DNA of 64,000 bases from HXMU1420-2 sp017643305 (GTDB lineage Bacteria; Pseudomonadota; Alphaproteobacteria; Rhodobacterales; Rhodobacteraceae): the NCBI GenBank assembly GCA_965217135.1, contig OZ244249.1:4092001-4156000 (forward strand), written 5' to 3'. The translations under genes and the position numbers were made by a program. This document shows positions 26,105 through 34,692 of this stretch, in pieces (the first letter of the stretch is position 1; each line of letters begins with the position of its first letter). The notes under the pieces are model-generated. The model was not told the origin of the DNA and did not search any database. It saw only the letters and a program-made list of their open reading frames with translations.

Positions 26105-26185
26105 CGCGTCTCTACTGTCCGTCATCAGATAGTTTGAGACAGATGGCAGTTTGACTTTGAGAGTTCATCGCTCATCTGGCTTCAG

Positions 26186-27166
26186 TTAAGCAGCGGATTT
26201 GGCGTGCTGCAAGCGCCTTAGTTTCATGGTCCTCCTTTTTGTTCTTTCGCGTTCGAGCAGTATTGTGTGGCCGCGACCTGTGTAGACGTCGGCCGGCGTC
26301 AGATTCTTCAAGCTCTCATGGTAGCGCTGATGGTTGTAGTGGCCGACGAAGGCGGCGACATGTGCTTCGAGATCGCCGGGTAGGAAGTAATTCTCCAGCA
26401 AGATGCGGTTCTTAAGGGTCTGATGCCAGCGCTCGATCTTGCCCTGGGTTTGCGGGTGATATGGTGCGCCGCGTGTGTGCGGCATGCCTTTGTCTTCCAG
26501 ATATTTCGCTAGATCACCGGATATGTAACAGGGGCCATTATCTGACAGCAGGCGGGGTCGATGAACAACGTGTGCCTGATCAAGCCCTGTTTCTTCGAGC
26601 GCCTGGTTCAGCGTGTCCTGCACATCAGACGCGGCCATGCCGGTGCAGAGCTTCCAGGTGATGATGTAACGGCTGTAATCATCCATGACCGTTGAAAGAT
26701 AAAACCAGCCCCAACCGATCACTTTGAGATAGGTGAAGTCGGTCTGCCAAAGCTGATTTGGTGCTGTGGTTTTGTCCCGGAACTCATCTGCCGCCTTCAT
26801 GACGATGAAGTTTGGACTGGTGATCAGATCATGGGAGCGCAGAAGCCTGTAGACACTGGCCTCAGAGACGAAGTAGCCACGTTCGTCCGTGAAGGTCACA
26901 GCAAGTTCTCGCGGGCTCAGCTCCGGTCTGGCCAATGCCATCTCCAACATGGCCTGGCGCACCGTATCCGGAATGCGGTTCCAGACGCGGCCCGGATGCG
27001 ATTTGCGATCTGCAAGCCCAGCTTCGCCAAGCTGCAAAAACCGATCATACCATCGATAGAAAGTCGGACGCGATACGCCCAGCTTCTCCAGGGTGCGCTT
27101 GACCGGCAGATGAGACCCCTCGACCAGGCTGATGATCTCCAGCTTCTCTGATGCAGGATACCTCAT
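26186..27166 (-). CDS. IS3-family transposase OrfB
   Basis: 326 residues: N-terminal HTH (VKRTLEKLGVSRPTFYRWYD) and an rve/DDE integrase core with WQTDFTYLKVI (first Asp), RLLSDNGPCY (second Asp) and GKIERWHQTLKNRI (Glu). All three catalytic residues are present and the frame is open, so it could be active. Its ATG overlaps the orfA stop by 4 bp (ATGA); here OrfB may be made by coupling instead of, or besides, the frameshift used by many IS3 members. Confidence 0.93.
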   Translation of the reverse strand: MRYPASEKLEIISLVEGSHLPVKRTLEKLGVSRPTFYRWYDRFLQLGEAGLADRKSHPGRVWNRIPDTVRQAMLEMALARPELSPRELAVTFTDERGYFVSEASVYRLLRSHDLITSPNFIVMKAADEFRDKTTAPNQLWQTDFTYLKVIGWGWFYLSTVMDDYSRYIITWKLCTGMAASDVQDTLNQALEETGLDQAHVVHRPRLLSDNGPCYISGDLAKYLEDKGMPHTRGAPYHPQTQGKIERWHQTLKNRILLENYFLPGDLEAHVAAFVGHYNHQRYHESLKNLTPADVYTGRGHTILLERERTKRRTMKLRRLQHAKSAA

Positions 27167-27534
27167 TCCGGGTCGTCCCCATCCGCGAGCATGCTTTTTT
27201 TGAGAAGACGCAGTTCCAGTGTCTGCTCAGCCACAACTTCCTTCAGATCCCGGGCTTCGCGCTTCAAGCTGGTGACTTCGCTGGACGTCGCTTGACGGGC
27301 CGTATCACCAGCCAGCCGCTTCTTACCCGCCTCCATGAAGTCCTTCGACCAATTGTAATACAGGCTCTCTGCTATCCCTTCACGGCGGCAAAGCTCAGAA
27401 ATTGAACTCTCTCCACGCAGGCCATCCAGAACAATCCGGATCTTCTCCTCGGCAGAAAACTGCCGCCGCGTCTTACGCTTGATCTCTTTGACGTGTTTGT
27501 CAGCCGATCCATTCGGCCCTGTCTTCGTTCTCAT
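27163..27534 (-). CDS. IS3-family transposase OrfA
   Basis: 123 residues. The HTH is KTRRQFSAEEKIRIVLDGL, SISELCRREGIAESLYYNW, followed by a leucine-zipper stretch (VTSLKREARDLKEVVAEQTL) used for multimerisation. The ATG at 27532-27534 follows AAGGGATACGAG. Just upstream, 27544-27583 carries a tandem duplication of about 21 bp (ATCCCTTCAAGGATTACGATG twice), which duplicates the ribosome-site region. Confidence 0.9.
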   Translation of the reverse strand: MRTKTGPNGSADKHVKEIKRKTRRQFSAEEKIRIVLDGLRGESSISELCRREGIAESLYYNWSKDFMEAGKKRLAGDTARQATSSEVTSLKREARDLKEVVAEQTLELRLLKKSMLADGDDPE

Positions 27535-27741
27535 CTCGTATCCCTTCAAGGATTACGATGTATCCCTTCAAGGATTACGATGAGCGAAAGACACTCGCTT
27601 AGCAAAACAACACCGTCTGTCTCAAAGGTCATGACGGGTTACATGCTAGCGGAATGCTCTCGCTTTTTCTTAACGGGAAATCTGCGTTCTTCCGGACCAA
27701 GCACGAAAGATAACGCGCAACAAGTTTGCACCAGACGGATG

Positions 27742-28478
27742 GGCCGCCAAGGTCTGGCGTGCGCAACGCTTCCTCCGACAACACACGCTCGATAGAGGTG
27801 ACAATCGACGCGCTGGCTTCTTTTGCCCCCAGATGTTCCAGCATCATCGCCGCCGCCCAAATCTGTCCGATCGGGTTGGCGATGCCTTTAACGGCGATGT
27901 CCGGCGCGGGCCCATGGACCGGTTCAAACAGCCAGGGTAACTTTCCTTCAGGGTTGATGTTGCCCGAGGGGGCGATCCCGATTGTACCGGTGCAGTCGGG
28001 GCCCAGGTCAGACAGGATGTCGCCAAACAGGTTGGACGCAACAACGATGTCGAACCAGTCCGGGTGCAGAACGAACTGGGCGGTCAGGATATCGATATGA
28101 TACTTGTCGACCTTTATGTTGGGATATTGCGTCGCCATCTCGGCGACCCGCTCATACCAGTAGGGCATCGTGATCGAAATCCCGCCGGAACTGGATGAGC
28201 GATCCCCATAGCGAAATGTGATCGGGCACAACCTCCGGCCATCCAACTACCCCGAAAAACAGGGCATCGCTTCCGCTCAAATGATCCTTCCAGTCATCCG
28301 GGAGCATTTGCCCGTGCTTTGCTTAGTAGTCGGCGGACGCAAAGTCGTGATCGTCAAAATCAAATCCGAGATCGAACCGTTCCGCGGCCGCTTCCAAAAC
28401 GCGAATGCCCTGCGGCGTCGTCTCCTTCCCGATCCCGTCGCCCGGGATGACGGCAATCTTCAAGCTATTCTTTGACAT
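27742..28478 (-). pseudogene. tartrate dehydrogenase/decarboxylase (TtuC-like), multiply disrupted
   Basis: The start is intact: KIAVIPGDGIGKETTPQGIR, then FDDHDFASADY, an in-frame stop (28323-28325), KHGQMLPDDWKDHLSGSDAL and PDHISLWGSLIQFRRDF. Near 28170-28190 the frame changes and the C-terminal half follows: GISITMPYWYERVAEMATQY, KVDKYHIDILTAQFVLHPDW, ASNLFGDILSDLGP, LFEPVHGPAPDIA and NPIGQIWAAAMMLEHLG. About a third of the middle, including part of the substrate site, is missing, and the 3' end is lost near 27742, close to the IS3 element. It lies downstream of the TRAP genes on the same strand and may once have belonged with them. The family is certain and the gene is dead. Confidence 0.85.
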
Positions 28479-28697
28479 GTGCTTTGTCCTTATGATCACG
28501 CCCTCAGTAGGTCAGTCGCTGATGTCAAGCAACAGAATGGCCACGCAAATCCCGTGTGCGCGCCGGGGTGATCTGCGACTAGACGGTTGAAAAAATGGAT
28601 AGCGCCTTTGCGCTAAGGCTGCTCATTCGTAGACCGCGCAGCACTTTGAACTATCGGGATCGTTCCGGATTTTCGCTGCGCTCCATATCCACGTCGG
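28479..28697. other. intergenic spacer between the TRAP operon and the tartrate dehydrogenase relic
   Basis: No gene is seen. It contains the terminator-like hairpin at 28600-28615 and, nearer the relic, TTGCTTGACATCAG, which may be a leftover -35 region. The remainder is featureless. Confidence 0.4.
28589..28615 (-). terminator. probable intrinsic terminator of the TRAP operon
   Basis: On the minus strand TAGCGC-AAAG-GCGCTA forms a six-pair stem with a 4-base loop and is followed by TCCATTTTTTC. It lies about 80 bp past the dctM stop. Confidence 0.5.
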
Positions 28698-29975
28698 CTA
28701 TCTGCCGAACCCCGCCGAGTAGGGCAGCCAGGTGGCCAATCCCGGCGCCATCAAGAGAACCACTAGCCCGATCAACATTAGCAAGACATAAGGTGCCGCG
28801 CCTTTGACGACCTCTGCCAATGGCGCGTCGGTGATGCCTTTGATCACGAACAGGTTCATCCCAACCGGCGGCGTGATCATCGCCAGCTCAAGGTTGATCA
28901 TCAGCAATACGCCGTACCAGACCAGGTCGACCTGCAGCGCATCCATCGTCGGCAGCAGGATCGGCGTGGTGATCAGTATGATGGCGATGGATTCAAAAAA
29001 CATCCCCATGATGAAAATCATGGCCATCACGATCAGGATGAAGCCGAGCGGGCTGAGTCCGAGCGCCGTCACAGCCTCCGTGATCTCATGCGGCAGGCGG
29101 ATGATTGTGATCGCGTGCCCAAACATTGCCGCACCTGCGATGATCAAGAACAGCATCATCGAGGTGCGCATCGATCTGTAGGCGCAATCCCAGAGATCGG
29201 TGATGCCGAAATTCCGGTAGACCAGCACCGCTACCAGAAGCGCGTAGAGCGACCCGACCGCGGCGGCCTCGGATGCGGTGAATATGCCGAAGTAGATGCC
29301 GCCCATCACCACGGGCGGCGCCATCACCGCGAAGAAGCTGCGGCGGAAGGCGGCGGACAGGTTACGCCAGCCGGCCCAGGGCGGCGTCTCTTGTCCACCT
29401 GCCGATGCAATGCAGTACACCGAAAAAATCAGTGCCATAAGAAGGCCCGGAATGATCCCGGCCAAAAACAGCGCGCCGATCGATACCTCCGAGACGATGG
29501 CGTAGAGGATCATCGGTCCCGAGGGGGGAATCAGGATGCCCAGAGTGCCGCCCGCCGCGATAACACCGAGCGCGGCGCGCTCGGGATAGCCGAAGCGTTT
29601 CATCTGTGGGATTGCGCTCGATCCGATGGAGAGCGCGGTGGCCACAGAAGACCCGGAGATCGCCGCAAATATCGTGCAGGACATCACCGTCGCCACGCCC
29701 AGACCGCCGCGGATATGGCCGATGAAGGCATGGGCCATGTCGAAAAGATCATCGATCGCCTTCGCCCGGATCATGACGTTGGCCATGAACACAAAGAGCG
29801 GGATGGTGATCAGGATCGGCTTGTCGAGATGCGCGTAGACCGTGTCGGCAACCGAGCCGATATGACCTTCGAACACCAGCAGGATCGCGGTCGCCGCCAG
29901 CCCCAGCGCCGCAAAGACGGGCATTCCGGTCAGCAGCAGGACAATCAGCCCCACGAAGACGAAGATGATGGTCAT
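28698..29975 (-). CDS. dctM: TRAP transporter large permease DctM
   Basis: 425 residues from the ATG at 29973-29975, which overlaps the dctQ stop (ATGA); a GTG three codons upstream is less likely. About twelve hydrophobic helices, with PPSGPMILYAIVSEVSIGALF and GMFFESIAIILITTPILLP and ITPPVGMNLFV, which are family hallmarks. It is the sodium-driven translocating subunit working with DctQ and the DctP binding protein encoded upstream. Confidence 0.95.
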   Translation of the reverse strand: MTIIFVFVGLIVLLLTGMPVFAALGLAATAILLVFEGHIGSVADTVYAHLDKPILITIPLFVFMANVMIRAKAIDDLFDMAHAFIGHIRGGLGVATVMSCTIFAAISGSSVATALSIGSSAIPQMKRFGYPERAALGVIAAGGTLGILIPPSGPMILYAIVSEVSIGALFLAGIIPGLLMALIFSVYCIASAGGQETPPWAGWRNLSAAFRRSFFAVMAPPVVMGGIYFGIFTASEAAAVGSLYALLVAVLVYRNFGITDLWDCAYRSMRTSMMLFLIIAGAAMFGHAITIIRLPHEITEAVTALGLSPLGFILIVMAMIFIMGMFFESIAIILITTPILLPTMDALQVDLVWYGVLLMINLELAMITPPVGMNLFVIKGITDAPLAEVVKGAAPYVLLMLIGLVVLLMAPGLATWLPYSAGFGR

Positions 29976-30499
29976 TGCCGCCACCCGGCCAGCCGCTCAA
30001 CGAGGCGGATTACGGCCATCAGGCTTAGCAGAACGCAGCCGATCAGGATCGGCGTCTGTAAAATCCAGGTCTCGATCACGATGTGACCCGAGGTGTAGGA
30101 ACCGAACATACGCGCAAAACTGATCGCCTCCCACGTGCTGATCGCGACGATGACGGCGAAGGCGAGTACTGCAACGTCGGCGACGAAATCGATGATCCGC
30201 TTGCGCAACCCCGTGGCACGGGCGGAGAGCAGGTCGATCGCGATATGATCGCCGCGGCGGTAGGCTTCGGCCGCGCCCAGCATGACGATGGCGACCAGCG
30301 CCCAGCCGGTGATCTCGTCGGCCCAGAGCAGCGGCTTGTTCATCACGTAGCGCATGAAAATCGCGTAGATCGTCACCACGAAGGTGGCGACGATAAGCAC
30401 CGCGCTGACGGCCCCACCCAGCCACACGACCGGGCGCGCCAACCACCGCGAGGCGAAAGAGGCGGAGGCCGCCTCTTCCTGTGTCTGAGACCGGGACAA
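29972..30499 (-). CDS. dctQ: TRAP transporter small permease DctQ
   Basis: 175 residues, four hydrophobic helices (VVWLGGAVSAVLIVATFVVT, ITGWALVAIVMLGAAEAY, VADVAVLAFAVIVAISTW, TPILIGCVLLSLMAVI) with RRGDHIAIDLLS between helices 2 and 3, the DctQ signature. The start is unusual: a TTG two bases after the dctP stop, with GGAG inside the last dctP codons, is the only start consistent with the family length. The upstream open frame overlaps dctP and is a shadow. Translation is coupled to dctP and dctM. Confidence 0.85.
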   Translation of the reverse strand: MSRSQTQEEAASASFASRWLARPVVWLGGAVSAVLIVATFVVTIYAIFMRYVMNKPLLWADEITGWALVAIVMLGAAEAYRRGDHIAIDLLSARATGLRKRIIDFVADVAVLAFAVIVAISTWEAISFARMFGSYTSGHIVIETWILQTPILIGCVLLSLMAVIRLVERLAGWRQ

Positions 30500-30501
30500 G
30501 C

Positions 30502-31500
30502 TCAGTTCTCCAGCTTCTGGATCAGCTCGACCATTTTTTTGCTGTCTGGGTCGTCGCCGGCGAAGGCCGCATCGAAAGCCGGGCGCATCACCGCGGCCAG
30601 CGCGGCGCTCTCCTCGGCGGTTGCGATATGCACCGTGCCGCCCTTTTCGCGCAGCTGATCCGGCGCGGCGGCGGCGGCGGCCTCGGAGGCCTCGATCGCC
30701 CACATCGCGGCCTTCTTGCCCGCGGCGTCGAGCGCGGCGCGTTGGTCATCGGTCAGGCTGTCATAGAAAGCCGGGTTCATGTAACCGTGGAAATAGACCG
30801 AGATCACCGGGACCACTGTGAAATGGTCCTGCACCTCGTAATACTTGCGGCTGACTGCGGCGGCAATGTCGGTCAGGCCGGCGTCGATTACGCCGGTGGA
30901 CAGTGCCTCGTAGACCTTAGAGCCGGACATTGAGACCGGCGCCGCGCCCATCGCTTCAAGCGAGGCGTTGAAGGCGGGGACGAGGCCGCGGATCTTCACA
31001 CCGTCGAAGTCCTCGGGCTTGATCAGGTTCGAGCCGTTCGAGGTGAAAACAGAGGTGTTGGTGGTGAACAGCCAGACGACGTTCTGCACGCCCTTTTCGC
31101 GCAGTTTCTCGGTCAGGAAGCCGGCAGCCTCCGACTCCGGCCAATTGCGCCACATGTCGAGATCGCCGAAGGCGAAGGGGGCGACGGTGACGGTCATGAT
31201 CGGCAGAGTCTTGCCCCACTGGAAACTGACCGAGAAGGCGCATTCGATGTCGCCCTTTGCGGTGGAGACGATGTTCTCACGCGCGCCGACCAGGCTGTTG
31301 GCGCCAAAGATCTGCACGTCGAGCGAGCCGCTCGACTGCGTCTCGACCTCGGCGGCCCAGCGATCGATGACTTGCGCAATATGATGTTTCGGCGGCAGCT
31401 GGTGGCTGCAGCGTATTGCAGTGGGATCCGCGGCCTGCGCGGCCCCGGCGATGCCCGTGGCCGCAACTGCAGCGGCGAGGGTGGTCTTCAGGATGTTCAT
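30502..31500 (-). CDS. dctP: TRAP transporter substrate-binding protein DctP
   Basis: 332 residues after GGGAGGAAACCG. Signal peptide MNILKTTLAAAVAATGIAGA, mature start at AADPTAIRC. It has the DctP core GVKIRGLVPAFNASLEAMGA, whose Arg pairs with the carboxylate of the ligand, and SKVYEALSTGVIDAGLTD. The ligand is therefore an organic acid. Genes for an HMG-CoA-lyase-type enzyme and a CoA-transferase lie just upstream in the operon, so a branched hydroxy-diacid is likely (inference). Confidence 0.92.
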   Translation of the reverse strand: MNILKTTLAAAVAATGIAGAAQAADPTAIRCSHQLPPKHHIAQVIDRWAAEVETQSSGSLDVQIFGANSLVGARENIVSTAKGDIECAFSVSFQWGKTLPIMTVTVAPFAFGDLDMWRNWPESEAAGFLTEKLREKGVQNVVWLFTTNTSVFTSNGSNLIKPEDFDGVKIRGLVPAFNASLEAMGAAPVSMSGSKVYEALSTGVIDAGLTDIAAAVSRKYYEVQDHFTVVPVISVYFHGYMNPAFYDSLTDDQRAALDAAGKKAAMWAIEASEAAAAAAPDQLREKGGTVHIATAEESAALAAVMRPAFDAAFAGDDPDSKKMVELIQKLEN

Positions 31501-31539
31501 CGGTTTCCTCCCTTTGATTGTCATCCAGTTCTTGGTTGT

Positions 31540-32478
31540 TCAGACGCGCCAGGCCATCAGATTTGGCGTGCCGGCGCGGGCGAGCGCGCCATAGAGCGGC
31601 TCGTCCGGCATTTCGGCGGCGGCGATCTCGCGGACCGCCACCAGTTTCTCAAGGTCGATCCCAGTGGCGAAGCCCTTCCGCTCGCAAAGATAGACGAGGT
31701 CTTCAAACACCACGTTGCCCGTCGCGCCGGGCGCGAAGGGGCAACCGCCCAGCCCGCCAAGCGAGCCGTCGAGGATCCGCGCTCCGGCGTCCAGCGCCGC
31801 CGAGGCGTTGGCGATGCCCATGCCGCGGGTGTCATGAAGGTGGACGCTGACGGGAATGTCGATCTCCGCTCGCGTCCGCGCGGTGAGGTCGGTGACCTGG
31901 TCCGGCCCGGCGAAGCCAACCGTATCGGCCAGCCCGATCAGGTCGGCCCCCGCCTCGGCGCTGGCGATGGCGAGGCGAACCACCTCATCCGGATCGACCG
32001 CGCCCGAGATCGAGCAGCCGAAAGCCATCGCGATCCCCACCTGCACCAGTGGTCTGTGCGGCGCCTCGGCGGCCAGCGCGACGGTCTTCGCGACCAGCGC
32101 CACCGCCGCCTCGCGGGAGCGGCGCATATTGGCTTGGCTGTGTTCTTCGGTGGCGGAGACAACGTTGACGATTTCGCCAACTGGCGTCTGCACTGCGTCC
32201 TCTGCCCCCCGGTCGTTCAGCGCCAGCGCGGCAGAGTGCAGGTCGAGTTCATCGCAAAGGTCGATCATCTCCCGGACATCGGCGAATTGCGGCATGCGGT
32301 TGGCCGGCAAGAAGGAACCGATTTCGAAATGCCGCACCCCTGCAGCCGCCTCACGCCTGACCCAGTCGGTCTTGGCGGCGGTGGAGGGGAAGCGCTTCAC
32401 CAATTGCAAACCGTCGCGCAGCCCGACTTCGCGCAACGTGACCAGGTCGTCGGGATATATTGCGGCGAGGCGGCTCAC
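31540..32478 (-). CDS. HMG-CoA lyase family enzyme
   Basis: 312 residues, a TIM barrel of the HMGL/DRE superfamily. VTLREVGLRDGLQ holds the catalytic Arg-Asp, SVHLHDTRGMGIANA the metal-binding His-x-His, and GGLGGCPFAPGATGN is the HMG-CoA lyase signature with its active-site Cys. It should cleave a 3-hydroxy-3-methylglutaryl-CoA-like thioester to acetyl-CoA and a keto acid (acetoacetate for HMG-CoA). It overlaps the CoA-transferase gene by 4 bp and is followed by the TRAP genes. The close relative (R)-citramalyl-type lyase belongs to another family, so HMG-like chemistry is favoured. Confidence 0.9.
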   Translation of the reverse strand: MSRLAAIYPDDLVTLREVGLRDGLQLVKRFPSTAAKTDWVRREAAAGVRHFEIGSFLPANRMPQFADVREMIDLCDELDLHSAALALNDRGAEDAVQTPVGEIVNVVSATEEHSQANMRRSREAAVALVAKTVALAAEAPHRPLVQVGIAMAFGCSISGAVDPDEVVRLAIASAEAGADLIGLADTVGFAGPDQVTDLTARTRAEIDIPVSVHLHDTRGMGIANASAALDAGARILDGSLGGLGGCPFAPGATGNVVFEDLVYLCERKGFATGIDLEKLVAVREIAAAEMPDEPLYGALARAGTPNLMAWRV

Positions 32479-33665
32479 GCGGCTTTTCCCTTTGGTCTTC
32501 CGCGCGCAGCGGCGATGTCCTCGGCGGAAAGGCCGAGGCTCGACAGCACTGCCTCCGTATCCGCGCCAACCGCGGCGATATCGAGCGATGACGGGGCTGG
32601 GATAGCGCCGTCAACTTCGATCGGCAGACCGGGGGCGCGGAAGGTCTCGCCATCCGGGAAGCGCGAATGATGCAGTCCGCCGGGGCGCATCACATGCGGG
32701 TCATCATACATCTCCGCCGGGCGATTTATCGGTGAGAACGGAATGCCCCCCGCCTCCAACGCCGTCTCCAGCTCGTCGTAGTCAAACCCGGCGATCGCCT
32801 CGGCGAAGAGCGGCAGAGTGCGGTCGCGCGCTTCGATCTGGTCCATCTTGGTCTGCAGACCAGAGTCGTCCAGCAGTTGCTCTAATCCGATGGCGCGGCA
32901 AAGCACGGCCCATTGCCCCTCAGTAACAGCGCCGACGAAGATCTGCCGCTTATCCCGGGTGGTGAAGATATCGTAGACCGGCCAGGAGAATTCCCGCTCC
33001 GGCATCGGCGGCGCCTCACGGCCCTCGACATCGAACTGGACCATGTGCTGCGCCACCAGCAGCAGGCAGTTCTCGAAGAGACCTACCCGCAGCGTCCGGC
33101 CCTCGCCAGTCTTGCCCCGCTCCATCAGCGCGCCAAGCACCGAGAAGGCGCCAAACAGCCCGCTCATGATGTCATTGGCCGAGGAGCCGATGCGCAGCGG
33201 CCGCCCGGTTGGGCCGGTCATGTAGGCCATGCCGGTCATCATCTGCACCACCTCGTCCATCGCGGTGCGGTCCTGATAGGGACCGTGCAGGAATCCCTTG
33301 CACGAGGCGACAATCAGGCTGGGGTACTGGGCGCGCAGCGCCTCTGACGAGAAACCCATCTTCGCGAGCGACCGGTCACGGAAATTCTCGACGAATATGT
33401 CTGCGCCCGCCAACAGCTTGCCCAGAGCCGCTCGCCCCGCATCCGATTTCAGGTCCAGCGTGATCGATCGCTTGCCTCGGTTGAAGGTGGGAAAGAAACC
33501 GCGGCCCATGCCGGTCAGATGGCGTGTCTTGTCGCCTTCCGGTGGCTCAACCTTGATCACCTCGGCACCGAGATAGGCGAGAAACTGGCCGCAGGAAGGA
33601 CCCATGATCATGTGGGTCATCTCGACCACAGTCACGCCGGCCAGCGGCTGGAATTCCTGGTCCAT
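32475..33665 (-). CDS. CaiB/BaiF family (type III) CoA-transferase
   Basis: 396 residues with the interlocked-ring fold motifs: AGVTVVEMTHMIMGPSCGQF, YLGAEVIKVEPPEGD, then RGKRSITLDLKSDAGRA, and FVENFRDRSLAKMGFS. The catalytic Asp is in the DEVVQMMTGMAYMTGP segment. Such enzymes move CoA from a donor such as succinyl-CoA to an acid; the human family member SUGCT uses glutarate and 3-hydroxy-3-methylglutarate as acceptors. In this operon it would activate the acid brought in by the TRAP system for the lyase that follows. It is the first gene of the operon and is divergent from the LysR gene. Confidence 0.9.
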   Translation of the reverse strand: MDQEFQPLAGVTVVEMTHMIMGPSCGQFLAYLGAEVIKVEPPEGDKTRHLTGMGRGFFPTFNRGKRSITLDLKSDAGRAALGKLLAGADIFVENFRDRSLAKMGFSSEALRAQYPSLIVASCKGFLHGPYQDRTAMDEVVQMMTGMAYMTGPTGRPLRIGSSANDIMSGLFGAFSVLGALMERGKTGEGRTLRVGLFENCLLLVAQHMVQFDVEGREAPPMPEREFSWPVYDIFTTRDKRQIFVGAVTEGQWAVLCRAIGLEQLLDDSGLQTKMDQIEARDRTLPLFAEAIAGFDYDELETALEAGGIPFSPINRPAEMYDDPHVMRPGGLHHSRFPDGETFRAPGLPIEVDGAIPAPSSLDIAAVGADTEAVLSSLGLSAEDIAAARGRPKGKAA

Positions 33666-33768
33666 GCGGGCGTCCTCCCTCGCGAATCTGCTGCCGAAGA
33701 AGTTACGCGGCGCAGAGGCAACTGGAAATTATAATGTTAATAAGCTTGCATTCTGATATCGAGAAAGC

Positions 33769-34692
33769 ATGGACAGCCGCCAACTCCGCTATTTCGCCGC
33801 CATTCACGAGGAAGGATCCCTGGCTCGCGCCGCCGAGCGCGAGCGGGTCGCGGTCTCCGCTCTCAGCCGCCACCTCGCCAATCTGGAGGCGGAGCTGGGA
33901 AGTCGCCTGTTTGATCGAGAGCCTCGCGGTGTCCGCCCTACTGGAGCGGGCCAGCGCCTCTACGAACATGCTCGCGCCATCCTCCGCGCAATGGCCGCCG
34001 CCGAGGCCGATATTCGCAATGATGGGCGCGAAGTAGCCGGCGATGTCTCGGTTGGTATGGCTTATTCCGCGGTCAAGGCTATAGGCGTCACGCTGATGCA
34101 ACGGGTGCTCGCGGATTACCCAAAGCTGAAACTCTCGCTATCCGAGAGCCTTTCCGGCTCCACTCTGCTCCAACTGCTTGCCTCCGAGGTCGATCTGGCA
34201 ATGGTCTACAATCCACCGCAGGAGCCGCGGCTGCACGCCCAGCCGGTGCTGGAAGAGCGAATGGTGCTGGTTGGCCGGGTCGACCTGATTGGCGGCGAGG
34301 GTCCGATCACGTTCGATGAAGTGCTGGAATTGCCGCTGATCATATTGCGCCAGGGTCTGTCCGCCCGAGCCCTGATGGACGACGCCGCCCTGCTCAAAAA
34401 GCTGGAGGAGCGGGCCCAATTCCAGATGAACTCGGTCTCGGCCATCGCGGGCTCGCTACTTACCGGCATCGGCTGCGTTATCGGCACGGACCTGTTTATG
34501 CAGGAGCACTTGGAAAGCGGCGCGCTCGCCTCCCGACCGATCGTGGCTCCGGAGCTGAACCGCACGCTCTACATATGCGAGCTCGCCGACCGCCCTGCAA
34601 CCTTCGCGCTGGAGACTGTTCGGCAGCTATGCCTGACGTTGTCGTTGGATGCGGTGGCGAGCGGCCGGTGGCAAGCGCGGCCAGCGACATGA
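33769..34692 (+). CDS. LysR-type regulator of the CoA-transferase/lyase/TRAP operon
   Basis: 307 residues: N-terminal winged HTH MDSRQLRYFAAIHEEGSLAR, AAERERVAVSALSRHLANLE, then a LysR effector domain (SVGMAYSAVKAIGVTLMQRV). It is divergent from the CoA-transferase gene with 103 bp between starts, the classic LysR arrangement for activation by a pathway substrate. The gap holds AT-rich sequence (ATTATAATGTTAATAAGC), where T-N11-A boxes are likely, but I could not single one out. Confidence 0.9.
   Translation: MDSRQLRYFAAIHEEGSLARAAERERVAVSALSRHLANLEAELGSRLFDREPRGVRPTGAGQRLYEHARAILRAMAAAEADIRNDGREVAGDVSVGMAYSAVKAIGVTLMQRVLADYPKLKLSLSESLSGSTLLQLLASEVDLAMVYNPPQEPRLHAQPVLEERMVLVGRVDLIGGEGPITFDEVLELPLIILRQGLSARALMDDAALLKKLEERAQFQMNSVSAIAGSLLTGIGCVIGTDLFMQEHLESGALASRPIVAPELNRTLYICELADRPATFALETVRQLCLTLSLDAVASGRWQARPAT

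Larger units (their letters stand above)
26116..27643 (-). mobile_element. complete IS3-family insertion sequence
   Basis: About 1528 bp bounded by imperfect inverted repeats. The left end reads TGTCC-GTCAT...TTTGAGACAGATGG; the right end, read inward on the other strand, is TGTAACCCGTCAT...TTTGAGACAGACGG. It contains orfA and orfB in the usual order. No clear target duplication flanks it (CTAC versus TGCT), so a deletion or rearrangement has probably occurred at one side. It lies between an IS21-like tip and a ruined tartrate dehydrogenase gene. Confidence 0.85.

Noticed and set aside
29088..30086. 332-codon plus-strand open frame
   Set aside because: It lies antisense to dctM and dctQ; the product is Arg/His/Asp-rich without domains.
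30500..30703. N-terminal extension of DctQ
   Set aside because: It overlaps the end of dctP and is Arg/Gly-rich; the TTG next to the dctP stop gives the usual DctQ length.
31372..32670. 432-codon plus-strand open frame
   Set aside because: It is antisense to dctP, the lyase and the CoA-transferase; composition is typical of a shadow frame.
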